A stretch of 11,000 nucleotides of DNA from contig CAJNDS010000093.1 of NCBI GenBank assembly GCA_905221605.1, positions 64,001 through 75,000 of the forward strand. The letters run 5' to 3'. Source of the stretch: Symbiodinium natans. Taxonomy: Eukaryota; Sar; Dinophyceae; Suessiales; Symbiodiniaceae. Both the position numbers and the translations under genes were made by a program. The notes below the pieces were generated by a model. It ran no database searches and had not been told where the DNA came from. It worked only from the letters and a program-made list of their open reading frames with translations. Shown in pieces: positions 1 through 7,430 of the stretch (positions are counted from its first letter, which is position 1; each line of letters starts with the position of its first letter).

Positions 1-555
1 TCAAGCGGGGGGGGGCCCTGCTGGGAAGGGCTGCAACTGCCTCTGGTCCTGGCGAACCATCCGCTTGCGGAGCCTGCTCACCTAGGGGGGGGTACCCATT
101 TGAGGCAAAAAAAGGGGTCCGAAAAAGGGCTTGGGCCTGAGGGGAGAGGGGGGTGCCTGTTCTGACTACACCTTCGGCCCGAGGCCTCGGCGGATTTGTT
201 GCAAACTTCTCTTCAGGGCCTTTGACATGTGACCGGCTCGATGTCAACGGCGGGTGATACTTTATTGATTTACGCTTGTTTTTGTCGGAGGTTTGTTATC
301 AGTTCATGAGTTTTGCTATACATGTGCTTCAGAATTAGATTCTGGCCATGGGCCTGAAGGGCTTGTCAGTGCTTGCTGTTACATCTGATTGCGCATTTTT
401 CCATGCTGAGGCTCCAGGTCAAAGTGCTTCAAGCAAGGCCCATCAAGGCAGTCAAGGACCTCCTTGAGTGCGTGACTGTTGACTGACTTGCTGTTTGCTG
501 CGCAACCTGGATTTCCAGGAAGTGAGCCAGTCTTCCCACCAGAAGGAGGTGGCGC
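1..555. other. No gene recognised; G-rich leader then unique sequence
   Basis: The first 160 bases are G-rich with several G runs (around 8-15, 85-91 and 147-152). The rest is mixed-composition DNA with T-rich stretches around 258-300. Every frame is broken by stops and no conserved motif was recognised. It could hold the promoter or 5' UTR of the possible gene starting at 556, but I see no specific element. Confidence 0.4.
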
Positions 556-1002
556 ATGGTGGCGCAGCTCGCACTTCTGTTTATGTTGATTACAATGTTG
601 TGCCAGGCGCTTGCTTCACAACAACATACAACAACCATTGCCGAGGGCTCGGATAGTGTCATGTACTCAGGCGTTAGCAGATGCGCTGCGAGCTTTCAGA
701 TCTCATTTGTGAGGAGACTCTTGCTGGCGATCCAGCGCCACCTGGCACAGGTCTTACACTACTGCTCTGTGAGTTTTTTTTAGAGCGTACTAAATTTTTG
801 AGCCCGAGCTGAAACATCTTTCGACCCTCTGCCTTTTTCCAAGGGCCTTCTTCGGTGTCAGCACCTCGAAGCCGGTACGTGCCTCGCAGTGTGCGTGTGC
901 CTGGCTAAATTTGTAAATCGCCTTGTCCTGCCTGTTCGGATGTCTCCAGTCGCCAGTCATGGCAGGAATACGAGGGCGGCAGTCCCCTCCGCAGGTGGCT
1001 GA
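556..1002 (+). CDS. Possible two-exon gene for a small secreted or membrane protein
   Basis: The product is unrecognised. The ATG at 556 opens a frame whose first 20 or so residues form a convincing signal peptide: a hydrophobic core rich in Leu, Met, Ile and Phe (residues 5-16) followed by CQALA and a polar stretch starting SQQH, so cleavage after Ala-20 or Ala-21 is likely. Read without splicing, the frame ends at 783 after a poly-T run. Removing a proposed intron at 751-843 (93 nt, GT at the start, AAG before a G at the end) joins CAG to GGC and keeps the frame open to TGA at 1000-1002. That gives about 117 residues with a second hydrophobic, Cys-containing stretch (TCLAVCVCLAKF). The signal peptide is visible directly. 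The splice model is inference, and a shorter product or another acceptor is possible. No Pfam-like domain was recognised. Confidence 0.35.
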
Positions 1003-1208
1003 AGAGCTGACCTGAATGAGTTATATGACCTGTTTCGTTAAGCACGCCAGAGTCCGCCAGAGCACCTTATTGGTTTACTCGAATGCTCAGTTTAGCTATG
1101 CGGAACCGAGCTGTTTTGTACCTTTGTTTTGTTCGCGTTTCGAATATTTCTTTTGGTCTAGGGTTGGAGACCTAGTTGTAATTAATTGTCATAATACCGA
1201 GGAAATAG

Positions 1209-1815
1209 AGGCTTGCTTGACAAGAAGATCATGCAAAGAGGATTTGCGTGAAGAAAACACGCGAATGCATTTCAGCAGCCGTCATGCCGCATAAAAAGAT
1301 TTTGCCATAAACGAGGACTTGCGTTAAGAAAGTACGCGAATCCTTTTTTAAATTTTCAAACTAGTCATGCAAGTATTGTGTTTGCCACAGGGGGGCCTCT
1401 TCACGCCCAATGGCCCCGCTTTTTTGCTTTCTTTGCATCCTTGCAAGCTTGCTTTGTGAAACAAGCTGATGTCAAAGAAAGAAACATGTGTTTTTTTTTC
1501 CAAACCCCGTCATGCGAGCATTGTGTTTGGAATTGGGGTGGGCCGCCACACACCCAACCCCTGCCTGCCTTCCAATCTCATTGAAAAAAACGGACTAGCT
1601 TGCGTTAAGAACACATGCGCATCGTTTTCCGACCCCATCATGCGAGCATTTGTTTGCAAACGGGGCAGGCTGCCCCCCCCCCCCCCCCCTCACTGTTCAC
1701 TTCTTCTGAAGCTTTGCAAGCGATCATACCATAAAGAGAACTTGTGTTCAGAAAACATGCGAGTCCGCGCATTGTGTTTGCAAATGGGGCGGGGGCTTCG
1801 CGCCCCTGTCCCCCG
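1209..1815. repeat. Degenerate tandem repeat, about 4-5 units, with poly-C tracts
   Basis: Units of roughly 120-145 nt recur. Each carries an element like CTTGCGTTAAGAAAACACGC, then a T-rich spacer, then GTCATGCGAGCATTGTGTTTG, followed by a G-rich and then C-rich end. The ATTGTGTTTG or ATTTGTTTG anchor occurs at about 1375, 1520, 1648 and 1771, so spacings are 145, 128 and 123. The 1209-1290 copy keeps only the left part. A 17-C run lies at 1673-1689. The same anchor reappears at about 8447, 8622 and 9378, so this is a dispersed family and not a purely local array. ORFs across it on both strands are translated repeat. Confidence 0.7.
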
Positions 1816-1824
1816 TGGAAATAA

Positions 1825-2133
1825 TATTTCTTTTCAGGCAGGCAAGCTTGCTGTATAAGTACGATCTCTTTATTTCCGCCAAGTTCCACTAAGAAGCCCC
1901 CCCTTTCTCCCCACACACTTTACCCCCTACTCCGCCTTCCCCGCTCCGACAAATGTGAGGCATGCCGTAGACGGCTTTACATAATCAGCTTGCCGGTTCT
2001 TGACACACGGCCAGTAATGATAAGTAGTACGTATGATAAGTTCTTGCCTTCAGCCCGCGAGGCCATGCAAGGCATTTCCCGGGTTGCTGCTGATGCCGGC
2101 AGACAAGCTGGCGTCTCATTAGATGGTCTTGAC
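1825..2133 (+). other. Open frame, possible exon; product unknown
   Basis: This + frame runs 103 codons without a stop and its first ATG is at 2017. The last third (residues ending AREAMQGISRVAADAG, about 2059-2106) has balanced, protein-like composition and alternates small and charged residues like a helix. A GT donor after GATG (2122-2125) and an AG|G acceptor at 2197-2199 would remove a 73-nt intron and end the protein at TAG 2221-2223. That intron length is close to those of the EF-hand gene. The model rests only on frame continuity and splice-site rules, and the first part is Pro/Ser-rich and may be non-coding. Confidence 0.25.
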
Positions 2134-2223
2134 TGAGAAAAACATGATGCTGTTGGACTGCCGGCCCAGTGCATTGCAGGCTTTGCGTGTTGAAAGAGGC
2201 TTCAGCAGTGGTTGCAGCGACTA

Positions 2224-2627
2224 GCAATCGCGAAATCCCTGTCCAATGCAGAAGTTACGTAGAGCTGTGTGTGGACCATGTTGACCACATTCCACATGTG
2301 ATCTGGCATGCGTGACAATGCCGTAGTCGAGCAGGCTGTGCATGTTGCTGCGTGCGATATTGCAAGCCAACAAAGCTCAGTCAGTCAACTGTACACATCT
2401 GGACTCATGTAGACCCATGTAGCGGCCATCTAGCGCAATGTCGCAGAGCGGCTCGGCGTGAGCCCGCAGGCTTCTAGAAACGGTTTCGGTCCCTTCTGCG
2501 ACTCTGCAGTCCCCGCTGAATCTGCTGGATCAGGCTTAAAGCGCTTAACACGACGTCCTCCAGAAGTCTCACAGCTACAGAGTGCTTGGGTTTGATTTTT
2601 GTTAACATAGGTGATCACTCATTCACG
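2224..2627. other. No gene recognised
   Basis: All six frames have frequent stops. A 62-residue minus-strand frame at 2430-2618 has no motif and no exon-like codon bias. There are several AG|G acceptor-like sites (around 2334 and 2467), but nothing they obviously serve. Confidence 0.35.
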
Positions 2628-2679
2628 CAGCTTCCGAGGCTCTCCGAGACTGACAAGGTGGGCGAAGACAGCATCGGGG
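2628..2679 (+). other. Possible short exon ending at a GTAAGC donor
   Basis: After an acceptor-like CACGCAG, the frame at 2628-2679 reads LPRLSETDKVGEDSIG and stops being exon-like at a strong GTAAGC donor (2680-2685). Phase 1 at the donor could join to the AG|G at 2858-2860, entering the open frame that ends at 3005. This is splice-rule inference only. Confidence 0.22.
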
Positions 2680-2711
2680 GTAAGCGGCTTCGATACGCCT
2701 GCATCTGCTAG

Positions 2712-3005
2712 GTTCGAGAGCTCGAGTACTGGTGCAAGCTTACCTTCCGCTCAGTTGACCTTCACTTAAAGCCGGGGCCCCAGTCCGGCCTTGAATTTCA
2801 CAGCACATGCGACATCTGGTGGCATCTGGTGGCAGTCTGCGACAGCAGTCTGACCGGAGGACCGCCTGGTCGCTCTGCGACAGCAGCGACGTGGATCGGC
2901 CAAGCCCTGAGGCTTAGGATGTTGAAGGTCTCAAGTGAGGTGCTCTTTGACTTCTGGTGTATACTGGATGCAGTACCCATACGGTGCTATGCTGTGCTCG
3001 CCTGA
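2712..3005 (+). other. 97-codon open frame with one late ATG; possible exon
   Basis: The frame is open from just after TAG 2709-2711 to TGA 3003-3005. Its only ATG is at 2919, so an ATG-to-stop search reports just 28 residues and misses it. The translation is Trp/Cys-containing and protein-like (ELEYWCKLTF near the start, EVLFDFWCILDAVPIRC near the end). I recognise no family. It could be one or two internal exons of a gene upstream of the EF-hand gene. Chance openness of this length is possible in DNA with about 50% GC. Confidence 0.28.
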
Positions 3006-3082
3006 AGGATTCGGACCTATGCGGAAAAATTGGAAGGCTCTGGACGCCCGCATGTGGTGGACAAGAAGCTTCTGCAAGTGCA

Positions 3083-3184
3083 GGGCCTGTCGTCTACAGC
3101 TTCCTTGACGTGGAGGACACCATGGGACCATGCGTTTATCTTCCGAGCAGTGGTGCCTTGCCCCTGCTGCGAGTAGCTAGGTGA
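3083..3184 (+). other. Possible terminal exon, unknown product
   Basis: After an AG|G site (3082-3084) the frame reads GPVVYSFLDVEDTMGPCVYL and continues to TGA at 3182-3184, with third positions mostly G or C. This is the most coding-like part of a longer open frame that has no ATG. Its relation to the 2712-3005 frame is not resolved. Confidence 0.22.
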
Positions 3185-3185
3185 T

Positions 3186-3496
3186 TCTGTCATGATCACG
3201 TGACGCTTCTGTTCAAAATGGCCTGGCCGGTTCAAAGATTTCACAAGCAACAATCAGCTGACTTTGCAACTTCCAATCCCAAGCTTAGAGCCAACAAGCA
3301 CCAGTAAGTTCTTGAAAGATGAAGAGGGATGGCTACAAGTGTCAAGGGTGCTCAAAGTCGAAAAAGAAGAAGCAACCATGGGGAAGCTATGTCGCGCTAG
3401 CGCACCCCATGCAAACCGACCCCCAAATGGGCAGCCCAACTTGAGCCTTTCAATCTGCTGTGTTTTTCGACTGGAAGCAACTGCAAGATGCGTACC
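3186..3496. other. Upstream region of the EF-hand gene
   Basis: No gene is established here. A Lys-rich frame from ATG 3319 to a stop near 3443 contains KCQGCSKSKKKK, and a second frame is open to 3527, but neither has splice or family support. A T-rich stretch at 3460-3468 lies just before AG dinucleotides at 3476-3477 and 3486-3487, next to the EF-hand start codon. Confidence 0.3.
3476..3487 (+). promoter_or_regulatory. Candidate spliced-leader acceptor for the EF-hand gene
   Basis: Dinoflagellate nuclear mRNAs receive a 22-nt spliced leader at an AG acceptor upstream of the start codon. Here TGTTTTTCG (about 3460-3468) precedes AG at 3476-3477 and 3486-3487, only 9-20 nt before the ATG at 3497. 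This is inference from position and sequence. Either AG could be used, or neither. Confidence 0.25.
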
Positions 3497-4277
3497 ATGG
3501 CAGACGTCAAGGCTCCGAATTGCATGAGCAAGAGCTGGACTTGGACATAGCCGTACTGAACTGACGTGCAGAGCACTTCCTGTGTACAGGGTGCGCTGTC
3601 GCCCGGGCTACTGGAGGCGATCTCAATGCCAGCATTTCTTCTGTGACTGGTCGAAATTGATGGCTTGACAAGGCTTATATGACCAGATACGAGCTGAGCA
3701 AGGACCAAGTGCGCCATTGTACTGTCCGGTGTAGGGATTTGCTTGTTCTGCCTACGACGATCAAGGTGCTCGAGCAAAAGCAAGCCTTTGACCTCTTGGA
3801 TATTGATGGCAATGGCAAGGTCACTTACCAGGAGGTCAAGGAGCTGGAGCTATCCTAGTATGTTTTCCTTGTTCATAGACCATCGCTGGCATGTCAACTG
3901 GCTACTCCTACCAGGAGATGAATGCCAAGCTTGGACAGCCGATGTCTGAGCAGGACTGGCGGCGGTGATTGGTGGTGACTTGCTCACAGTTGCTGAAGTG
4001 GTGTGATGCCATGTGGCGCCGGCTGAAGGAGCTGTCTGAGCAGTTCACGACACTTGACATTGATGGCCCATCTCTTAGTATTATGACTTTGACAACATTT
4101 TGGCATGCTTTGAATGATTCTTACTTTTAATTCGCTCTTCTTGGCAGACGACTCGAGACTTGCCCTTTTGGAGGCAATAACACAGTGACATTCCCGGAGT
4201 TCCTGAAGGTTTTTGTGAAAGGTGAGCCTCGGCCTCTGACATCTCTGTGCAATGAAGTTCGCAGCAAAGCCAAGTAA
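3497..4277 (+). CDS. Calmodulin-like protein with one pair of EF-hands, seven exons
   Basis: This encodes a predicted small calcium sensor of about 108 residues, equal to a single calmodulin lobe plus short tails. Proposed exons are 3497-3511, 3590-3616, 3673-3702, 3766-3840, 3915-3953, 4029-4065 and 4174-4277. The start is the ATG in ACCATGG. EF-hand 1 is DIDGNGKVTYQE (residues 36-47). EF-hand 2 is DIDGNNTVTFPE (72-83), assembled across the last intron and followed by FLKVF. Both loops have Asp at 1 and 3, Asn at 5 and Glu at 12. Loop 2 has Asn rather than Gly at position 6. The loop starts lie 36 residues apart, as in calmodulin, and KLGQPMSEQELSEQF aligns without gaps to calmodulin's SLGQNPTEAELQDMI. 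Proposed introns are 3512-3589, 3617-3672 and 4066-4173 (GC-AG), and 3703-3765, 3841-3914 and 3954-4028 (GA-AG). Each is followed by G. Exons 4-7 are strongly supported by the alignment and exons 1-3 less so. The 63-nt third intron is stop-free and in frame, so it might be retained. The 3' end is also open: AAAG|GTGAGC at 4222 could start another intron. Regulation is not visible. Confidence 0.72.
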
Positions 4278-4660
4278 GCGCAAGCAAGCGCAAGAGTGCA
4301 CCACTGTGCCAGTGAGAGCTATGCAGAGTTGAGGTTCGGAAGGGACGTCCCCTTACCCAGAGGGGAGGAAATCCTTCAGGCTCACTGGGAGATTACCATT
4401 GCAGCTTGCAGCTTGCATGCAAGCAAAGACTTAACTTAAGGCGCGCGCGCGCGCGCCTCTTCAACAAGGGGTTAGTTTTGGAGGCATTCTGGGGCTTCAA
4501 AGCTATCCCCAACTATTTCCTACAAATCCGATCTGTGTGTATGAGCGCTAGTCGTGGGAGCATCCATTCCAAAGAACATTCATGCCCTGCTATCATGTCC
4601 AGGCACTGTGATAGTGCCATGGGCCCTTTCACCGAGATAGCTGGGTTTAGGGGTTTGTCA
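4278..4660. other. 3' flank of the EF-hand gene; (GC)8 tract
   Basis: No independent gene is seen. If the GT donor at 4222 is used, an AG|G acceptor at about 4331-4333 would open a further frame to a TAA near 4436, which is an alternative C-terminus for the EF-hand protein. A perfect alternating GC run (4441-4456) follows directly. The rest is unremarkable. Confidence 0.35.
4441..4456. repeat. (GC)8 alternating purine-pyrimidine tract
   Basis: Eight uninterrupted GC dinucleotides occur about 165 nt past the EF-hand stop codon. Such runs favour left-handed Z-DNA under negative supercoiling. Confidence 0.9.
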
Positions 4661-4663
4661 GGG

Positions 4664-4711
4664 GGCCTGCAATCCCAAAAGCTCATGAGCCAGACTGTCC
4701 AGACTGTAAAA
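4664..4711 (+). repeat. Repeat copy A, arm of an inverted pair
   Basis: This begins GGCCTGCAATCCCAAAAGCT and is nearly identical (roughly 40 of 48 positions by eye) to the reverse complement of 5225-5272. It is followed by CGGTGGTTGC, which also follows the copy at 5485-5535. The pair is separated by about 513 nt. Confidence 0.75.
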
Positions 4712-5070
4712 CGGTGGTTGCAAAGGGCTTGCTTGTGAGAACAAAAAGTTAGAAGGCTTGCGTTAGGTCTGTTGGGGCAGTCGGGTTGAGGACACACGCA
4801 CCCACCACTCCACAAGTTTTTTGAAAAGTGGCACAACATCCCAAACCTGGCCAAGGACAATTTTTCCACGCCAAAAACAGCATTTTTTGTTTTTTCGGGG
4901 AAAGGGGGGGGGTGGACCCTGAGCACCCACTGAGAAAACCTGGGATCGCTGAGGATGCCACCCTCTAGGGACCAGCTGGGGAACCCTGAAAACCGCTGAA
5001 GAAAACCACTTGATCGTCCTGAAGACCTGAGAGCTTTCAACCAACAAAACAACAACTTTAAGATGTTTTG

Positions 5071-5073
5071 TTT

Positions 5074-5108
<35 letters not shown>

Positions 5109-5126
5109 TGTGCGCGCGCGCGCGCG
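5071..5126. repeat. Compound simple repeat: T25, then (GT)n, then (GC)n
   Basis: Twenty-five T residues (5071-5095) are followed by GT dinucleotides to about 5112 and then GC dinucleotides to 5126. The GT/GC part is purine-pyrimidine alternating. It creates the HTHTHTKKKK-type runs seen in minus-strand frames. Confidence 0.92.
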
Positions 5127-5136
5127 TGGGGGTCTC

Positions 5137-5176
5137 TTGGCTGGTGAGATTTTTTGGATTGAAGGCCTCCGGGGCC
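5137..5176 (-). repeat. Repeat copy B (partial, minus orientation)
   Basis: GGATTGAAGGCCTCCGGGGC and the preceding TTGGCTGGTGAGATTTTTT match the core of copies A and C, in the same orientation as C. It lacks the ACTGTCC-type right part. Confidence 0.65.
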
Positions 5177-5224
5177 GGCACCAACGAGCCCACGAGAAAC
5201 ATCTGATCAGGCAGGCTTGAAAAC

Positions 5225-5280
5225 TTTTCAAGTCTGTACTGTCTGGCTGATGAGCTTTTGGGATTGAAGGCCTCCGGGCC
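5225..5280 (-). repeat. Repeat copy C, arm of an inverted pair
   Basis: This is the reverse complement of copy A, with the core GATGAGCTTTTGGGATTGAA and then GGCCTCCGGGCC. With copy A it could act as a long terminal inverted repeat or fold into a hairpin. No target-site duplication was confirmed by eye. Confidence 0.75.
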
Positions 5281-5484
5281 ACTATGAGCCACCAGAAAAA
5301 TCTCATGACAGACTCGAAGAGGATGGTTGCGAACGCTGAATGCAGCCAGTTTTGTTCAGAGAAAGGCGGAAAATTAGACGGTCCAAAAGCTTCAGAAAAT
5401 GAAATGCTGGTTGCGTATCGCGTTTGCAACCACCCCCTTCTCTGTCTGATGAGATCATTCTGCTGGCTCACAGAGGCCTTTAGA

Positions 5485-5535
5485 GACCTTCAATCCCACA
5501 AGCTCATCAGCCAGCGGTGGTTGCGAACAGCTTTT
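5485..5535 (+). repeat. Repeat copy D with internal deletion
   Basis: TTCAATCCCACAAGCTCATC is followed by AGCCAG and then directly by CGGTGGTTGCGAAC. Compared with copy A, the stretch of about 18 nt between AGCCAG and CGGTGG is missing. Confidence 0.65.
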
Positions 5536-5549
5536 TTTGGGACCCAGAA

Positions 5550-5663
5550 CCCTAAATGCCCTCAATCCTCACTGCCCTTACCCTAGACTTTGAATACCCT
5601 CAAGCCCTCAATGCCCTAAACCCTCAATATCAACACCCTAAAGCCCTCAAAGCCCTGCAAGCC
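5550..5663. repeat. Degenerate telomere-like CCCTAAA/CCCTCAA array
   Basis: CCCTAAA occurs at 5550, 5614 and 5636. The one-base variant CCCTCAA occurs at 5559, 5597, 5605, 5621 and 5644, with further CCCTTAC, CCCTAGA and CCCTGCAA variants between. TTTAGGG on the other strand is the plant-type telomere repeat that dinoflagellates also use, so this may be an interstitial, decayed telomeric tract. It could also be an unrelated minisatellite. Confidence 0.6.
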
Positions 5664-6127
5664 TTAAAGAAGAGAAACACAATGATGGTGGAAACACACC
5701 ATCCTTTGTGTAACCTGTCTACCACAAGTATGTATATCTATATCCATGTGTATATAGAAATACAAACGGGGGAACATCACATGTATTGAGCTTTTTGTAT
5801 TTTGTGATCATATACACGTCTGGATGATTGACTTCGGCGTCTCTTCGGATTTGCATGTTGAAATGGTAATGTATACATATATATATATGTGTATATATAT
5901 ATATGTATAATATCGTGATTTTCTGTTGCTTATGCTGATAAAGGCCAGACCATTCTTCATATTATTAACTGCCAAATCATTTTGTGCGAAGTTCTGATAT
6001 TTTGGCATAGTCTTTATTGGTTGAACAAAAAGAAGGGTAATCAATGTCTGTAAGGCAGATGTATCGTTGTTATACCTTAGTGTTTGAGTGTTAGGTGTGT
6101 TAGGATGGGTTTTCGATCGGGAGTCGT
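5664..6127. other. AT-rich intergenic DNA with TA/GTA microsatellites
   Basis: No gene is seen. It contains GTATATCTATATCC-type DNA at 5729-5763 and a (TA)n/GTATA tract at 5871-5912. The intervening unique stretch has stops in all frames beyond about 110 codons and no protein-like pattern. Confidence 0.5.
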
Positions 6128-6147
6128 GTATATAAATATATGTGTAC

Positions 6148-6203
<56 letters not shown>

Positions 6204-6204
6204 G
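6128..6204. repeat. (TA)n microsatellite, about 75 nt
   Basis: Near-continuous TA dinucleotides with occasional GTA/CATA interruptions. It is self-complementary and directly abuts the hairpin array beginning at about 6211. All Tyr/Ile-rich frames here are translated microsatellite. Confidence 0.92.
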
Positions 6205-6210
6205 GTACCC

Positions 6211-6560
6211 CCCCACCCCCCAGGAACCGACCAGAGATCCAGGATTCAGGATCTTGGATTCGGGTTCCGGGCCGATTCAGCCTGAATCGGGCCGGAACCA
6301 CAAACCAAGAACTAAGATTCCCACAACAACTTTTCCTGGGAATCTTGGTTCTTGGTTTTTGGTTCTTGGTTCTTGGTTCCGGGGCCGATTCAACCTGAAT
6401 CGGGCCGATTCAACCTGAATCGGGCCCTGAACCCAGAACCAAGAAACAAGATTCCCACAAAATCTTTTCCTGGGAATCTTTGTTCTTGGTTCTTGGTTCC
6501 GGGGCCGATTCAAGCTGAATCGGGCCGATTCAACCCGAATCAGGCTGATTTAGAATTCGC
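6211..6560. repeat. Hairpin-rich repeat array (GGTTCC / CGATTCA palindromes)
   Basis: Palindromes of several kinds alternate. At 6263-6299, GGTTCCGGGCCGATTCA pairs with the next arm across a GCC loop (17-bp arms, one mismatch). At 6302-6358, 22-nt arms ending ATTCCCA and starting TGGGAAT flank a 13-nt loop with one mismatch. At 6436-6492 the same hairpin recurs with two mismatches. Pairs of CCGATTCAACCTGAATCGG units occur at 6384-6425 and again at 6505-6546. The composite repeats with a spacing of 121-133 nt. No coding role is seen. Confidence 0.85.
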
Positions 6561-6890
6561 ACTGTATCCAAGGCATGATTTAAGCAGTCTGTCACAATCA
6601 TAGATCTTGGATCCAGCGTACTGAAATTTCAGTATTTCAGTATTTCCGAACGTCCACCTCAACACGAAACCTTTAAAGCGAATATGGGCCTAAGGAGGAG
6701 AGGCCCTGAACCCTAAACAACAAATCCTATTTCCAAAATCCGTTTTGCTAAACCTTACAGAGCGAATTTTTCAAATCTTGTCCCCCAAATGGTATTCCTT
6801 TGATCGTATTCCCCAGTCCTATTGCGTAAACGATAAGGCTGGTTTCGCCTTTGCATCACCACGCAACTCAGGTTGTCACATAGAACACGC
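6561..6890. other. No gene recognised
   Basis: This is AT-leaning DNA with a short direct repeat of TTTCAGTATTTCAGTATTTC (about 6627-6646) and a single CCCTAAA at about 6709. The ORF covering part of it continues into a TA microsatellite and has no recognisable motif. Confidence 0.4.
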
Positions 6891-7430
6891 TGTGGAACCG
6901 GTTTTGGTTCAACACCTTCTTCGTGTAGAAACCCATTCCATCACGATAGAAAATGTATGTTGTATACACATATATATATATACATATATTCATCTATGTG
7001 TATGTACCTCAAACACAACAAAATTTTTGGACAAAGGTGTTTGAAGTTTGCAGATCAATGGCAAACGCAAATACGAAACGTTGGCTAAACCAAAACCGGT
7101 TCCACAGCAAACCTGGTTTTCGACTTGGAATCACCACACGAAACCGCTTTTTACACAGAAAACTGGTTTGTCTTCATGTGGAACATGGTTTTGGTTCAAC
7201 AACATTCAACAACCCATATACAACTGTATATCTATATATACACGTGAAACATGACAATGATTGTGTTCGAAAGCAAATTCCCAAAGGAGCATAAGGTATA
7301 TACACATATATACGTGGGCTCTTCACCAACTACCGTTCCTTGGGGGCCTGCACAAACAAACTGATTTCTCAAGTCGGTTTTCAAGTCGAAAGCCAGGTTT
7401 TCTTGTGGAACCACCAACCGCCTCATATCA
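6891..7430. repeat. Degenerate GGTTTT/AAACC-rich repeat zone with TA tracts
   Basis: Variants of TGTGGAACCGGTTTTGGTTCAA (6891), CATGTGGAACATGGTTTTGG (7176) and CTTGTGGAACCACC (7402) recur, with AAACCGGTT/AACCTGG elements in both orientations. TATATA/TACACGTG tracts interrupt them at 6960-7007, 7214-7246 and 7294-7315. The copies are too diverged to delimit units by eye. The ORFs here are in repeat and do not look coding. Confidence 0.5.

Noticed and set aside
3841-3858. In-frame TAG after EF-hand 1, suggesting a pseudogene
   Set aside because: The stop lies inside the proposed GA-AG intron; removing it restores a gap-free calmodulin-like linker. The TGA at 3966 is likewise inside the next intron.
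4066-4147. An intron ending at TTCTTGGCAG (4138-4147), a good-looking acceptor
   Set aside because: Using it would insert residues into the second EF-hand loop and shift its spacing; the GC-AG intron ending at 4173 restores an exact 12-residue loop.
4513-5292. Minus-strand ORF of 259 residues, the longest in the window
   Set aside because: It runs through two copies of the inverted repeat and the poly-T/GT/GC tract, giving HTHTHT and poly-Lys runs; PEAFNPK occurs twice because the repeat does. No conserved domain.
6077-6418. Tyr/Ile-rich ORFs on both strands
   Set aside because: They translate the TA microsatellite and the hairpin array.
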